Positions 1 through 5,884 of a stretch of 9,852 bases of DNA are shown one piece after another (within the stretch, counting starts at the first letter, position 1; every line of letters begins with the position of its first letter). The notes under the pieces are model-generated. The model ran no database searches and had not been told where the DNA came from. It saw nothing but the letters and a program-made list of their open reading frames with translations. The stretch covers positions 1 through 9,852 of the forward strand of contig JADFQT010000072.1 of the NCBI GenBank assembly GCA_022561675.1. The letters are read 5' to 3'. The DNA is from Chloroflexota bacterium (GTDB lineage Bacteria > Chloroflexota > Dehalococcoidia > Lucifugimonadales > UBA3495). The position numbers and the translations under genes are program-made.

Positions 1-62
1 GCGCTGGCAACACCTCCAAGTCCGAGCCCGCACCCAAGGCTGCCTCAGAAACGGGTAGCTGA
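1..62 (+). CDS. Possible C-terminal tail of an upstream gene (partial)
   Basis: An open frame runs in from the window edge and ends at TGA 60-62; the visible residues are AGNTSKSEPAPKAASETGS. This is a hydrophilic, Ala/Pro/Ser/Lys-rich tail of the kind often found at protein C-termini, but it has no recognisable motif. It is in the same reading frame as dtd, and no start codon (ATG, GTG or TTG) lies between its stop and the dtd ATG. With only about 19 codons visible, it could equally be non-coding. Confidence 0.3.
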   Translation, partial: AGNTSKSEPAPKAASETGS

Positions 63-74
63 CCGGACTTCTAT

Positions 75-110
75 CTCACTGGGGCAACCAGGCTCACTTG
101 GGCAACCAGG
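75..110. repeat. 18-bp tandem duplication upstream of dtd
   Basis: CTCACTGGGGCAACCAGG (75-92) is followed immediately by CTCACTTGGGCAACCAGG (93-110), with a single mismatch. It lies in the leader of dtd, 13 bp before the 15-bp repeat array. Confidence 0.9.
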
Positions 111-123
111 CGCTGCCAAACTC

Positions 124-198
124 CCCGGATTTCTTCGGCCCGGATTTCTTCGGCCCGGATTTCTTCGGCCCGGATTTCTTCGGCCCGGATTTCTTCGG
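124..198. repeat. 15-bp x5 perfect tandem repeat abutting the dtd start
   Basis: Five identical head-to-tail copies of CCCGGATTTCTTCGG (124-138, 139-153, 154-168, 169-183, 184-198) end two bases before the dtd ATG. They occupy the place where a Shine-Dalgarno sequence would be expected, and none is visible. The unit is a multiple of three and has no stop in any plus-strand frame; one frame would read PDFFG repeated, but that frame runs out of phase into dtd and is probably not translated. Perfect identity implies recent expansion or ongoing slippage. Confidence 0.95.
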
Positions 199-200
199 TA

Positions 201-665
201 ATGAAAGCTCTAATTCAGCGAGTAACCTGCGCCTCCGTAACCGTAGCCGGCCAGGAAGTTGCGTGCATCGGAACGGGACTGGTTATCCTGTTGGGGGTTG
301 CCAAAGCCGATACCGACGCCGACCCCCAATATCTGGTGGACAAGATAGCCAACCTCCGGGTATTTCCCGATGACCGAAGCCATTTCAACCACTCCGCCCT
401 GGAGACGGGAGCGGAGCTTCTGGTAGTGAGCCAGTTTACCTTGTGCGCCGACACTCGCAAGGGCCGGCGCCCGGATTTCAGCGACGCTGCTCCCCCGGCG
501 GAGGCCGAGCGGCTCTATCAGCGGGCGGTAGACCTTTTCCGGGAGACCGGCTTAGTCGTAGCCACCGGTGTCTTCCAAGAGCACATGCAGGTTTCGCTGC
601 AAAACGACGGGCCGGTGACCATCATGCTGGACAGCGCCGACCGGCATCGTCCCCGCCGCGGTTAG
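201..665 (+). CDS. dtd: D-aminoacyl-tRNA deacylase
   Basis: Hydrolyses D-amino acids (and glycine wrongly attached to tRNA-Ala) from tRNA in the cytoplasm, a translation-proofreading step. The 154-residue product starts MKALIQRVTCASVTV, matching the family's N-terminal strand. It carries both signature motifs: SQFTL at residues 77-81, containing the conserved Thr, and NDGPVT at 135-140, the cross-subunit motif that takes part in chiral selection. Length is slightly above the usual 145-150 because of a basic tail (RHRPRRG). ATG 201 is the only usable start: the same frame upstream is open back to TGA 60-62 but contains no ATG, GTG or TTG. No Shine-Dalgarno sequence is visible, because a perfect 15-bp repeat array runs up to the start codon. 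The gene stands alone on the plus strand here, with the next genes in the opposite orientation. Confidence 0.95.
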   Translation: MKALIQRVTCASVTVAGQEVACIGTGLVILLGVAKADTDADPQYLVDKIANLRVFPDDRSHFNHSALETGAELLVVSQFTLCADTRKGRRPDFSDAAPPAEAERLYQRAVDLFRETGLVVATGVFQEHMQVSLQNDGPVTIMLDSADRHRPRRG

Positions 666-706
666 AGGGAGTGAGAGAAGAAATCGTTCGTGGTTCGACA
701 AGCTTT

Positions 707-739
707 CAAGTAACTGCCGAATTTTGTCGCAGTTACTTG
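707..739 (+). terminator. Hairpin 3' of dtd, possible terminator
   Basis: CAAGTAACTGC (707-717) and GCAGTTACTTG (729-739) form a perfect 11-bp stem with an 11-nt loop, 41 nt after the dtd stop. No T-run follows on either strand, so a classical intrinsic terminator is not supported. It may block 3' exonucleases or be another dispersed palindrome. The inverted repeat itself is certain; the role is inferred. Confidence 0.4.
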
Positions 740-802
740 CCCATGTACGGTCCGCATTCGGGGACATAAGGCTGCTCACCAAGAACGGATCCCAGACCCG
801 CC

Positions 803-825
803 CGCCCTGAGCCTGTCGAAGGGCG
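803..825. repeat. REP-like palindrome (CCCTGAGCCTGTCGAAGGG type)
   Basis: CGCCCT (803-808) pairs with AGGGCG (820-825) around the loop GAGCCTGTCGA. The sequence CCCTGAGCNTGTCGAAGGG is, to my knowledge, a widely dispersed extragenic palindrome in several environmental bacteria. A related half-motif, TTCGACAAGCT, occurs at about 694-704 in the same gap. Only one full copy is in the window, so family membership rests on recall rather than on local copies. Confidence 0.6.
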
Positions 826-857
826 ATTCCCCCAGTCTTGAATCGTCTCACACACCC

Positions 858-934
858 TCTTAGATTCCTCGCTTCCCCAGCTTTCGGCTCGAAATGACAA
901 CATTCTTCCTTCTAAGGTGTATGCGCGAGCGCCA
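858..934 (-). repeat. Dispersed repeat, copy A (inverted relative to copy B)
   Basis: This segment aligns over about 77 bases, with one gap, to the reverse complement of 4897-4974. Shared blocks in order are TCTTAGATTCCTCGC, CGGCTCG, AATGAC, CATTCTTC, CTAAGGTGTAT and CGCGAGCGCCA. It contains only one arm (TTAGATTCC...CTCGAAATGAC) of the palindrome that is complete in copy B, so copy A looks truncated. It lies between dtd and the minus-strand DinB-family gene, in sequence with no coding signal. Confidence 0.85.
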
Positions 935-989
935 GGACTTACCTGCCTTGGTCAGTTCTTCACAAGGGTAGCAGTTTTCAGACACACCT

Positions 990-1520
990 TTAGACCGAGT
1001 ACCAGCCCATGCCCTCGAAGAACCCGCGAAGGTAGGCTATTTGGCCTCCGTGAGCGATGTTATCCCAGGTAACCTGTCCCAGCGCGGCGGCAACGGTCCG
1101 GGGCTCCCGCATAGGCAGGATTACCCGGCTCTCCTCCAGCTGCGCCTGCGTCAATGACGAAATATATTCCCGGGCTGCCATCTTCACGGCTTCGTAATAC
1201 CCCAGCTGTGCCGAACCTTGAGGAGGGTTCCAGGCCGACACCTGCTCGGCGGTCCAACCCACGCCGCGCTCCTCGGGTTCGTCATTCATCCCGTACTTCT
1301 CATGCCAGCCCTCTATTGCCCAAAGCTGGGGCTGAGACCGGAGCCTGGTGTGCACAAATGTGTCCAGAACCCGATTCATGTGCCAGAGAGTCCAGGCGAT
1401 GGAGTTGCACTGAGGGTTAGGCTGGCGGGCCAGGGTGGCATCGTCCAGCCCTTCCAGAGCTGTGTCAACCATGGTCCAGTTGCGTTCCAGCGCGGTCAAC
1501 AATCCTTCTGCTGCTACCAT
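990..1520 (-). CDS. DinB-family (DinB_2-like) four-helix protein
   Basis: A 176-residue cytoplasmic protein of the DinB/YfiT-like superfamily, four-helix bundles that usually bind a divalent metal; some members are thiol transferases, most are uncharacterised. Family signs are the first-helix pattern WTLWHMNRVLD with His47 and the C-terminal helix WDNIAHGGQIAYLRGF with His157. In many members an HxxxH pair precedes GQ; here the first of that pair is Asp153, so metal ligation may differ. ATG 1520 is chosen because AAGGA lies 7 nt upstream and the protein begins on a typical first helix; a longer frame to 1646 would overlap the preceding gene and add an atypical N-terminus. It lies 100 bp after the CMD-family gene in the same direction and could be co-transcribed. 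The substrate is unknown. Confidence 0.8.
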   Translation of the reverse strand: MVAAEGLLTALERNWTMVDTALEGLDDATLARQPNPQCNSIAWTLWHMNRVLDTFVHTRLRSQPQLWAIEGWHEKYGMNDEPEERGVGWTAEQVSAWNPPQGSAQLGYYEAVKMAAREYISSLTQAQLEESRVILPMREPRTVAAALGQVTWDNIAHGGQIAYLRGFFEGMGWYSV

Positions 1521-1620
1521 AATTCTATCCTTCTTGGAAAATAGACGGGATCGAAAACAGCGGGGCTCGATAATTGCCCGCCCGCCCGGTAAAGGGTAAA
1601 TTCCTATATGGAGGAAGGGG

Positions 1621-2169
1621 CTACTCCGGCAATTCCGGTTCCACACCCTCGGGCAGGTCTACTTCAAAGGCCAGTAGAATCTGACCCACCAGCAGGTAGT
1701 GCCCGATCAAACCGGTTATCTCCACGGTCCTTTGCGTGCCAAACTTGTCCCGCACCGCGTTGAAGGTCGAGTCGCTAATCTTATGGTTCTGGACCAACTC
1801 TTGCACGTAGCGGACCAGCATTTCTTCGTCGCCGGTGAGACCGGCCGGGGCCGTCCCATCGGCAATCGCCTTGATGGTTGCGTCGCTAACCCCGGCCTGC
1901 CGCGCCAGGCGGGCGTGGGCCGAAAACTCGTACTGACTCCGTATCTCGCGGGCCGCCGTAATGATTATCGTCTCCTTGAGGGCTTCCGGGAGGTCAAAAT
2001 TGAATCGCACGTAGGTGCCGGTATGGGCCACCCTGGCGGCCAGGTCGGGACTGTGCAGCAAAACACCGTAGGGTCCCCTCACGCTGCCCCGGCTGTCGGC
2101 GATGGATTCGTAGAACTGCAGGTCTTCAGGCTTTAATTCATCCTTTGTCAGATTGGGTAATCGGGCCAT
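1621..2169 (-). CDS. Carboxymuconolactone-decarboxylase-family (AhpD-like fold) protein
   Basis: A 182-residue all-helical protein of the CMD/AhpD superfamily. Recognisable parts are the segment GPYGVLLHSPDLAARVAHTG (32-51) and the core helix IIITAAREIRSQYEFSAHARLARQAGVS (68-95). AhpD peroxidase members carry CxxC near this core; here the equivalent region reads YEFSAH (80-85) with no Cys, so thiol-disulfide peroxidase activity is unlikely. This matches the large redox-inactive CMD subgroup that has a conserved Glu and His at this point. The C-terminal helix TVEITGLIGHYLLVGQILLAFEVDLP is also typical. The ATG has a strong Shine-Dalgarno GAGGAGG (2183-2177). A 17-bp tandem duplication lies directly upstream. 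The gene is 188 bp downstream of nadC, with a palindromic element between, so it may have its own promoter. The reaction is not known. Confidence 0.85.
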   Translation of the reverse strand: MARLPNLTKDELKPEDLQFYESIADSRGSVRGPYGVLLHSPDLAARVAHTGTYVRFNFDLPEALKETIIITAAREIRSQYEFSAHARLARQAGVSDATIKAIADGTAPAGLTGDEEMLVRYVQELVQNHKISDSTFNAVRDKFGTQRTVEITGLIGHYLLVGQILLAFEVDLPEGVEPELPE

Positions 2170-2183
2170 CGGGTCGCCTCCTC

Positions 2184-2217
2184 GTCTAAAATTAAGCCCT
2201 GTCTAAAATAAAGTCCT
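2184..2217. repeat. 17-bp tandem duplication in the leader of the CMD-family gene
   Basis: GTCTAAAATTAAGCCCT (2184-2200) and GTCTAAAATAAAGTCCT (2201-2217) are adjacent direct repeats with two mismatches. Read on the minus strand, each holds an AT-rich TTATTTTAGAC or TTAATTTTAGAC core, and the proximal copy abuts the Shine-Dalgarno of the gene starting at 2169. The position fits an operator or a duplicated -10-like region, but function is inference. Confidence 0.75.
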
Positions 2218-2270
2218 TGTTCCGCGAATAAGGGCACGCTGGGGGCACCGTAGGAAAACCGTGAAGGGGT

Positions 2271-2353
2271 GTGTGAGATGCCATCCTTCCGTCATTGCGA
2301 GATTGCTTCGTCGCCCCGATTACATCGGGACTTCTCGCAATGACATTTCACAC
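2271..2353. repeat. Palindromic intergenic element (MITE-like), copy C
   Basis: Perfect 12-bp inverted ends GTCATTGCGAGA (2291-2302) and TCTCGCAATGAC (2333-2344) enclose an inner hairpin CCCGAT-TAC-ATCGGG (2315-2329). A second, outer pair is also present: GTGTGAGAT (2271-2279) against ATTTCACAC (2345-2353), 8 of 9 matching. The ends resemble those of copy B (GTCATTCCGAG...CTCGAAATGAC), so both appear to belong to one family of short mobile or cruciform-forming repeats. It fills the gap between the nadC stop and the CMD-family gene and could act as a processing or termination structure after nadC, although no T-run follows. Confidence 0.85.
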
Positions 2354-2357
2354 AATG

Positions 2358-3212
2358 CTAGGTAAACTCCAGGTCCAAGCTAATGTCCAGGGCCCTGGTG
2401 GAATGGGTCAGACCACCAATGGAGATCAGGTCAACACCGGTTTCGGCCACCGCCCGGACTGTTTCCAGGTCGATTCCGCCGGACGCTTCGACCACCGCCC
2501 GTCCCTTCACTATCTGCATCGCTTCCCGCATGGTGTCCACCGCCATGTTGTCCAGCATGATAATGTGGGCGCCGGCATCCACCGCCTCCCTAACTCCTTC
2601 CAGAGTCTCCACCTCCACTTCAACCTTGATGGTGTGGGATGCGCCGGCCAGGGCTCGTTGGATGACCTCCTTCAAACCCACCTCCTGGGAGCGCAGGGCT
2701 TCAATGTGGTTGTCCTTGATCAGGATTCCATCCGCCAGGTTCATTCGATGGTTGTGGCCCCCACCCATACGCACCGCATACTTGTCCAGGTAGCGATGTC
2801 CCGGCGCCGTCTTGCGGGTGTCGACGATGCGGGCGCCGCAGCCGGCAACTGCCCTGACGTAGGTGTTGGTATCGCTGGCGATGCCGCTCATCCGCTGCAG
2901 GAAGTTCAGGGCGATGCGCTCAGCGCGGAGGATGCTGCCGGCGGAGCCGGTGACCGTTCCGATTTCCGAGCCCGGGGCCAGAGCAGCGCCTTCAGCCAGC
3001 AGCGCCTGAACTTCCAGATCCTGGTCTACCCGGTGGAAAACCGCCCCAGCGACATCCATCCCGGCAAGAATGCCGCTGGCTTTGGCGCGAAGCATGCCTA
3101 CCCCTATAATCTCGGCCGGAATCAAAACCTGGCTGGTGGGGTCGTTGAAAGTCTGATCCTCCGCGATTGCCGCGTCGATCAGCTGATACACCTCCGGAGG
3201 AAGCTGACTCAT
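2358..3212 (-). CDS. nadC: Nicotinate-nucleotide pyrophosphorylase (carboxylating)
   Basis: Quinolinate phosphoribosyltransferase: quinolinate plus PRPP gives nicotinate mononucleotide, CO2 and pyrophosphate, the last dedicated step of de novo NAD synthesis in the cytoplasm. At 284 residues it is full length. Visible motifs are LNFLQRMSGIAS (102-113), the substrate/PRPP-binding DTRKTAPGHR (131-140), GGGHNHRMNLADGILIKDNH (150-169), the acidic strand EVEVET (198-203), LDN (220-222), EASGGI (242-247) and ISIGGLTHS (263-271). Its ATG (3212-3210) overlaps the nadB TGA in an ATGA junction, and GGAGAAGGAG precedes it inside the end of nadB, so translation is probably coupled. All catalytic motifs look intact. 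A palindromic repeat starts just after its stop codon. Confidence 0.97.
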   Translation of the reverse strand: MSQLPPEVYQLIDAAIAEDQTFNDPTSQVLIPAEIIGVGMLRAKASGILAGMDVAGAVFHRVDQDLEVQALLAEGAALAPGSEIGTVTGSAGSILRAERIALNFLQRMSGIASDTNTYVRAVAGCGARIVDTRKTAPGHRYLDKYAVRMGGGHNHRMNLADGILIKDNHIEALRSQEVGLKEVIQRALAGASHTIKVEVEVETLEGVREAVDAGAHIIMLDNMAVDTMREAMQIVKGRAVVEASGGIDLETVRAVAETGVDLISIGGLTHSTRALDISLDLEFT

Positions 3213-4798
3213 CCTGCTACTCCTTCTCCAGTCAACTGAACGTGCTTCTCCCAGTTTGGTGAAGTATCCGGGAAATCCTCCCTAAAATGGGAGCCCCGGC
3301 TTTCCTGGCGAATCAGAGCCGCCTCCACCATAAGGCGTCCCAGCAGCAACAGATTCCGCAGCTCATACCCCGCCTGGTCGGCGGGCTCGGGCATAGTTCG
3401 CTCCCAGGCGCACAGGATGCGAGCGGTGAGCAGCAGTCGAGAGCCGTGGCGGCTGATGCCCGCGTTTCGCCAGAGCAGCTCTTGCAGGGCCTCCTTGCTC
3501 AAGGCGGGCATGCTGGCGCAAACCAGCTCCCGAGGCCGAAGGGTGGCGGCTACATCACTGGTTTCTACTGGGGTTTCTTCTGGGGTTCTTGCCAAGAGTT
3601 CCTGACGTTCCGGCGCATGGCCGATACTGCTGGCGACCAATCGCTGGGCGAAAACCAGGGTGTCCAGCAGGGAGTTGCTGGCCAGCCGGTTGGCGCCGTG
3701 AACCGCCGAGCAGGCTACCTCGCCGCAGGCGTAAAGCCCTCGAATGTTGGTGCGGCCCCAGGTATCTATCCTCACGCCGCCCATCATATAGTGGGCCGCG
3801 GGAGCCACCGATACCGGTTCCTTGGTAATGTCCACACCGTAGTTCAGGCAGAAGCTGTAAATCGTCGGAAAGCGGCTCTGCACAATCTCCGCAGGCAAGT
3901 GGGTGATGTCCAGATACACCCGGCCCCCGGAGCCGTGCTCCATTTCGGCTACAAGGGCCCGGGAAACCACATCTCGCGGCGCCAGGTCGGCCAGCGGGTG
4001 GTAATCGGCCATGAAAGCCCGCCCCGACTCATCCCGAAGCACCGCGCCCTCCCCTCGCATGGCCTCGGAGAGGAGGAAGGTGGGCGCGCCTTCAATCCAG
4101 AGGGCGGTGGGATGAAACTGGTAGAACTCCATGTCCATTACCGTGGCTCCGGCCAGAAACCCCAGGGCCACGCCGTCTCCGGTGGCCACATCGGGATTGG
4201 TCGTGTACTTGAATGCCTGCCCAGCGCCTCCGGTGCTGATAACCACGGTCCGGCCGCCGAAAGTTTCCTTGCCCCCGCTGACACCGTTAAGCGTTTCGAC
4301 CGCCGTAACCGCACCTTCCTCCACCACCAAGCCGGTGGCCAGGGTGTATTCGAGCACTTCAATGTCCGACCGAGCCACTTGCTCGGCCAGGGTCAGCTCT
4401 ATGTGCTGGCCGGTGGCATCTCCTCCGGCGTGGAGGATGCGGGGCAGGCTGTGGGCGCCTTCCCGACCCAGCGCGACCTCGCCGTGGATGGTGTCGAAGG
4501 GAACGCCCCATTGAATCAGCCTGGCCACCCGCTGCGGACCTTCATCGGTCAAGACTTGCACCGCCGCCGGGTCGCAAAGACCAGCCCCGGCCGCCAGGGT
4601 GTCTTGCATGTGCAGCGCCGGGGAATCGCCGGGTCCCACCGCCGCGGCAATTCCGCCCTGGGCGTACCGGGTGTTGCAGTCGTCAATCTTGCCCTTGGTC
4701 ACAATCAATACGGTACCGTGCTCCCTGGCCAGCAAAGCGGTGTTCAAACCAGCGATGCCGCTGCCGATGATTATGTAATCGTAGTCAGGGGTTCTCAT
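3209..4798 (-). CDS. nadB: L-aspartate oxidase
   Basis: FAD enzyme converting L-aspartate to iminoaspartate, the first step of the bacterial de novo NAD route. The 529-residue product belongs to the succinate dehydrogenase/fumarate reductase flavoprotein family: dinucleotide fold GSGIAGL (12-18), NTRYAQGGIA (42-51), the aspartate-oxidase segment HSLPRILHAGGDATGQHI (116-132), STGGAGQ (188-194), EFYQFHPTAL (224-233), MRGEGAVLRDESG (247-259), HYMMGG (336-341) and the FAD-binding stretch around GANRLASNSLLD (368-379). A helical C-terminal domain follows. NTRYAQGGIA and the absence of a membrane partner favour NadB over SdhA/FrdA. The start ATG has only a weak AAGAG ahead. It is the first gene of a nadB-nadC unit. 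NadA, which uses the unstable product, is not in the window, so it must be encoded elsewhere if the pathway is complete. Confidence 0.96.
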   Translation of the reverse strand: MRTPDYDYIIIGSGIAGLNTALLAREHGTVLIVTKGKIDDCNTRYAQGGIAAAVGPGDSPALHMQDTLAAGAGLCDPAAVQVLTDEGPQRVARLIQWGVPFDTIHGEVALGREGAHSLPRILHAGGDATGQHIELTLAEQVARSDIEVLEYTLATGLVVEEGAVTAVETLNGVSGGKETFGGRTVVISTGGAGQAFKYTTNPDVATGDGVALGFLAGATVMDMEFYQFHPTALWIEGAPTFLLSEAMRGEGAVLRDESGRAFMADYHPLADLAPRDVVSRALVAEMEHGSGGRVYLDITHLPAEIVQSRFPTIYSFCLNYGVDITKEPVSVAPAAHYMMGGVRIDTWGRTNIRGLYACGEVACSAVHGANRLASNSLLDTLVFAQRLVASSIGHAPERQELLARTPEETPVETSDVAATLRPRELVCASMPALSKEALQELLWRNAGISRHGSRLLLTARILCAWERTMPEPADQAGYELRNLLLLGRLMVEAALIRQESRGSHFREDFPDTSPNWEKHVQLTGEGVAG

Positions 4799-4896
4799 TG
4801 GCTCTTAGGTTAGGGGCTATTCCGTTGGGGAGAATTGCCTATCCCAGGCATTACTTGACCCCTGAAGAAAATTCTAAACTGGGGGGATGCAAATTT

Positions 4897-5005
4897 TGGC
4901 GCTCGCGAATACACCTTAGCATGAAGAATGACGTCATTCCGAGCCGGAAGGTAGTGGAGGCGAGGAATCTAAGATTTCTTGGTCGCCTGGCTCTCTCGAA
5001 ATGAC
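4897..5005 (+). repeat. Dispersed palindromic repeat, copy B (MITE-like)
   Basis: Bases 4897-4974 match the reverse complement of copy A (858-934). The part from 4933 to 5005 is a long imperfect hairpin: GTCATTCCGAG (4933-4943) against CTCGAAATGAC (4995-5005), 10 of 11 matching, with AGGAATCT/AGATTTCT at the centre (around 4963-4978). A perfect 14-bp palindrome, GAATGACGTCATTC, spans 4926-4939. The bases before the hairpin (TGGCGCTCGCG...ACACCTTAG) are also shared with copy A, so the mobile or duplicated unit is longer than the palindrome. Non-coding. Confidence 0.85.
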
Positions 5006-5274
5006 ATGGCGATCTGGATTTTAATTCACGATACATACCCTCTGTCCTCATTGGAGAAAGGCAGGTATAGGGGATTCCCCAAAACGGTGACTACTCCGAC
5101 CGCGTCTAGCTCTAGATACAAGGCTTGAGAATAAGCCTAACCGGGCCCGGCTGAATTTGACGGCAATCCCCGGCGATCCTTAGACCGGCCCTATTGTACT
5201 CCATAGCCCAAAGCTAGGCCATAAAGCTGATTTGGCCTACAGCCGGAGCCACGCAGACCAACACTGACCTCAAC

Positions 5275-5303
5275 TTGACAGGCCGAGACTGGAGCCATAC
5301 CAT
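5275..5303 (+). promoter_or_regulatory. Candidate sigma-70-type promoter for the cupin-led block
   Basis: A consensus -35 box TTGACA (5275-5280) is followed after 17 bp by TACCAT (5298-5303), a 4-of-6 match to TATAAT. It points at the cupin gene, whose ATG is about 125 bp downstream. The resulting leader would include a 13-bp x3 tandem repeat. The rest of 5006-5429 shows no coding signal or tRNA-like structure. The weak -10 keeps confidence modest. Confidence 0.35.
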
Positions 5304-5320
5304 CCCCCACATCAGGGCTG

Positions 5321-5359
5321 GGTCTGCGGGCTAGGTCTGCGGGCTCGGTCTGCGGGCTC
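5321..5359. repeat. 13-bp x3 tandem repeat in the cupin leader
   Basis: Three adjacent copies of GGTCTGCGGGCT followed by A or C occupy 5321-5333, 5334-5346 and 5347-5359, and then a degenerate GGACTG. The copies are identical except for the last base. They lie 70 bp upstream of the cupin start codon. Confidence 0.9.
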
Positions 5360-5429
5360 GGACTGAATGTAAAGCACAGGCCGGAGCCAACCCAAAACCA
5401 GATAGGCCAGATTGGAAGGATGGGAAAGG

Positions 5430-5825
5430 ATGAGCACCTCGATTACGGGACAAAAGCCCTACGTCGTCCATGGTCCCCAGGACCCGGCCGCCACAGCGCA
5501 AACCAGGGGCATGGTCAGGAGCCCGGGAATTGTGCCGGGGACCGCCGGGGCTTCCAAAATTTGGCTGGGCCTGGTGACCGCCGCCCCCCACGAGCAGGGG
5601 CCTCCCCACCATCACGGCGAGGCTGAAACCGCCGCTTATATACTGGAAGGGCGGGTGCGGGTTTATTTTGGCGAGGATTTTAAAGAGTACGTGGACGCCG
5701 GTCCTGGGGACTTCCTCTTCGTCCCAGCCTATGTACACCACATAGAAGCCAATCCTTTCGATGAGCCCCAAAAGGCCGTGCTGGCCCGATCGCCGGATAA
5801 CATCGTCGTCAATCTGGAAGATTAG
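5430..5825 (+). CDS. Small single-domain cupin protein
   Basis: A 131-residue cytoplasmic protein with one cupin (beta-barrel) domain. Motif 1 is HHHGEAETAAYILEG (60-74), with predicted metal ligands His60, His62 and Glu66. Motif 2 is GDFLFVPAYVHHIEAN (93-108), with His104 as the fourth ligand; Tyr101 sits where cupins often have Gly. An intact 3-His/1-Glu set suggests a metal-binding dioxygenase, isomerase or sugar-binding role, but the substrate cannot be told from sequence. ATG 5430 is preferred because GGAAGGA ends 9 nt upstream; an in-frame TTG at 5412 would add six residues and place the start on top of that Shine-Dalgarno. It is the first gene of a plus-strand run; the next gene starts 59 bp after its stop. 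Confidence 0.88.
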   Translation: MSTSITGQKPYVVHGPQDPAATAQTRGMVRSPGIVPGTAGASKIWLGLVTAAPHEQGPPHHHGEAETAAYILEGRVRVYFGEDFKEYVDAGPGDFLFVPAYVHHIEANPFDEPQKAVLARSPDNIVVNLED

Positions 5826-5884
5826 CCGCTTCCCGGCCTAATTGGAGAGAACGGTCGGGAACGCCATAAGCGGGTGCGAATAGC

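Noticed and set aside
98..373. Open frame encoding five PDFFG repeats upstream of and into dtd
   Set aside because: It starts at TTG, gets its repeats from the 15-bp array and continues out of frame through dtd, with no independent coding evidence.
2295..3239. A 314-codon plus-strand open frame covering nadC
   Set aside because: Antisense to a clear nadC, starting inside palindromic element C, with no recognisable domain.
3287..4813. A 508-codon plus-strand open frame covering nadB
   Set aside because: It is fully antisense to a nadB gene with every family motif intact; its translation has no recognisable domain and is the usual mirror frame of a GC-rich gene.
858..4974. Composite transposon carrying nadB-nadC
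   Set aside because: There is no transposase, and the flanking repeats are short and diverged; inversion or simple repeat dispersal explains them better.
4798..5051. Short open frames on both strands across repeat copy B
   Set aside because: Translations such as MKNDVIPSRKVVEARNLRF and CHFERARRPRNLRFL are what this palindromic repeat yields when translated; it is a known source of spurious hypothetical proteins.
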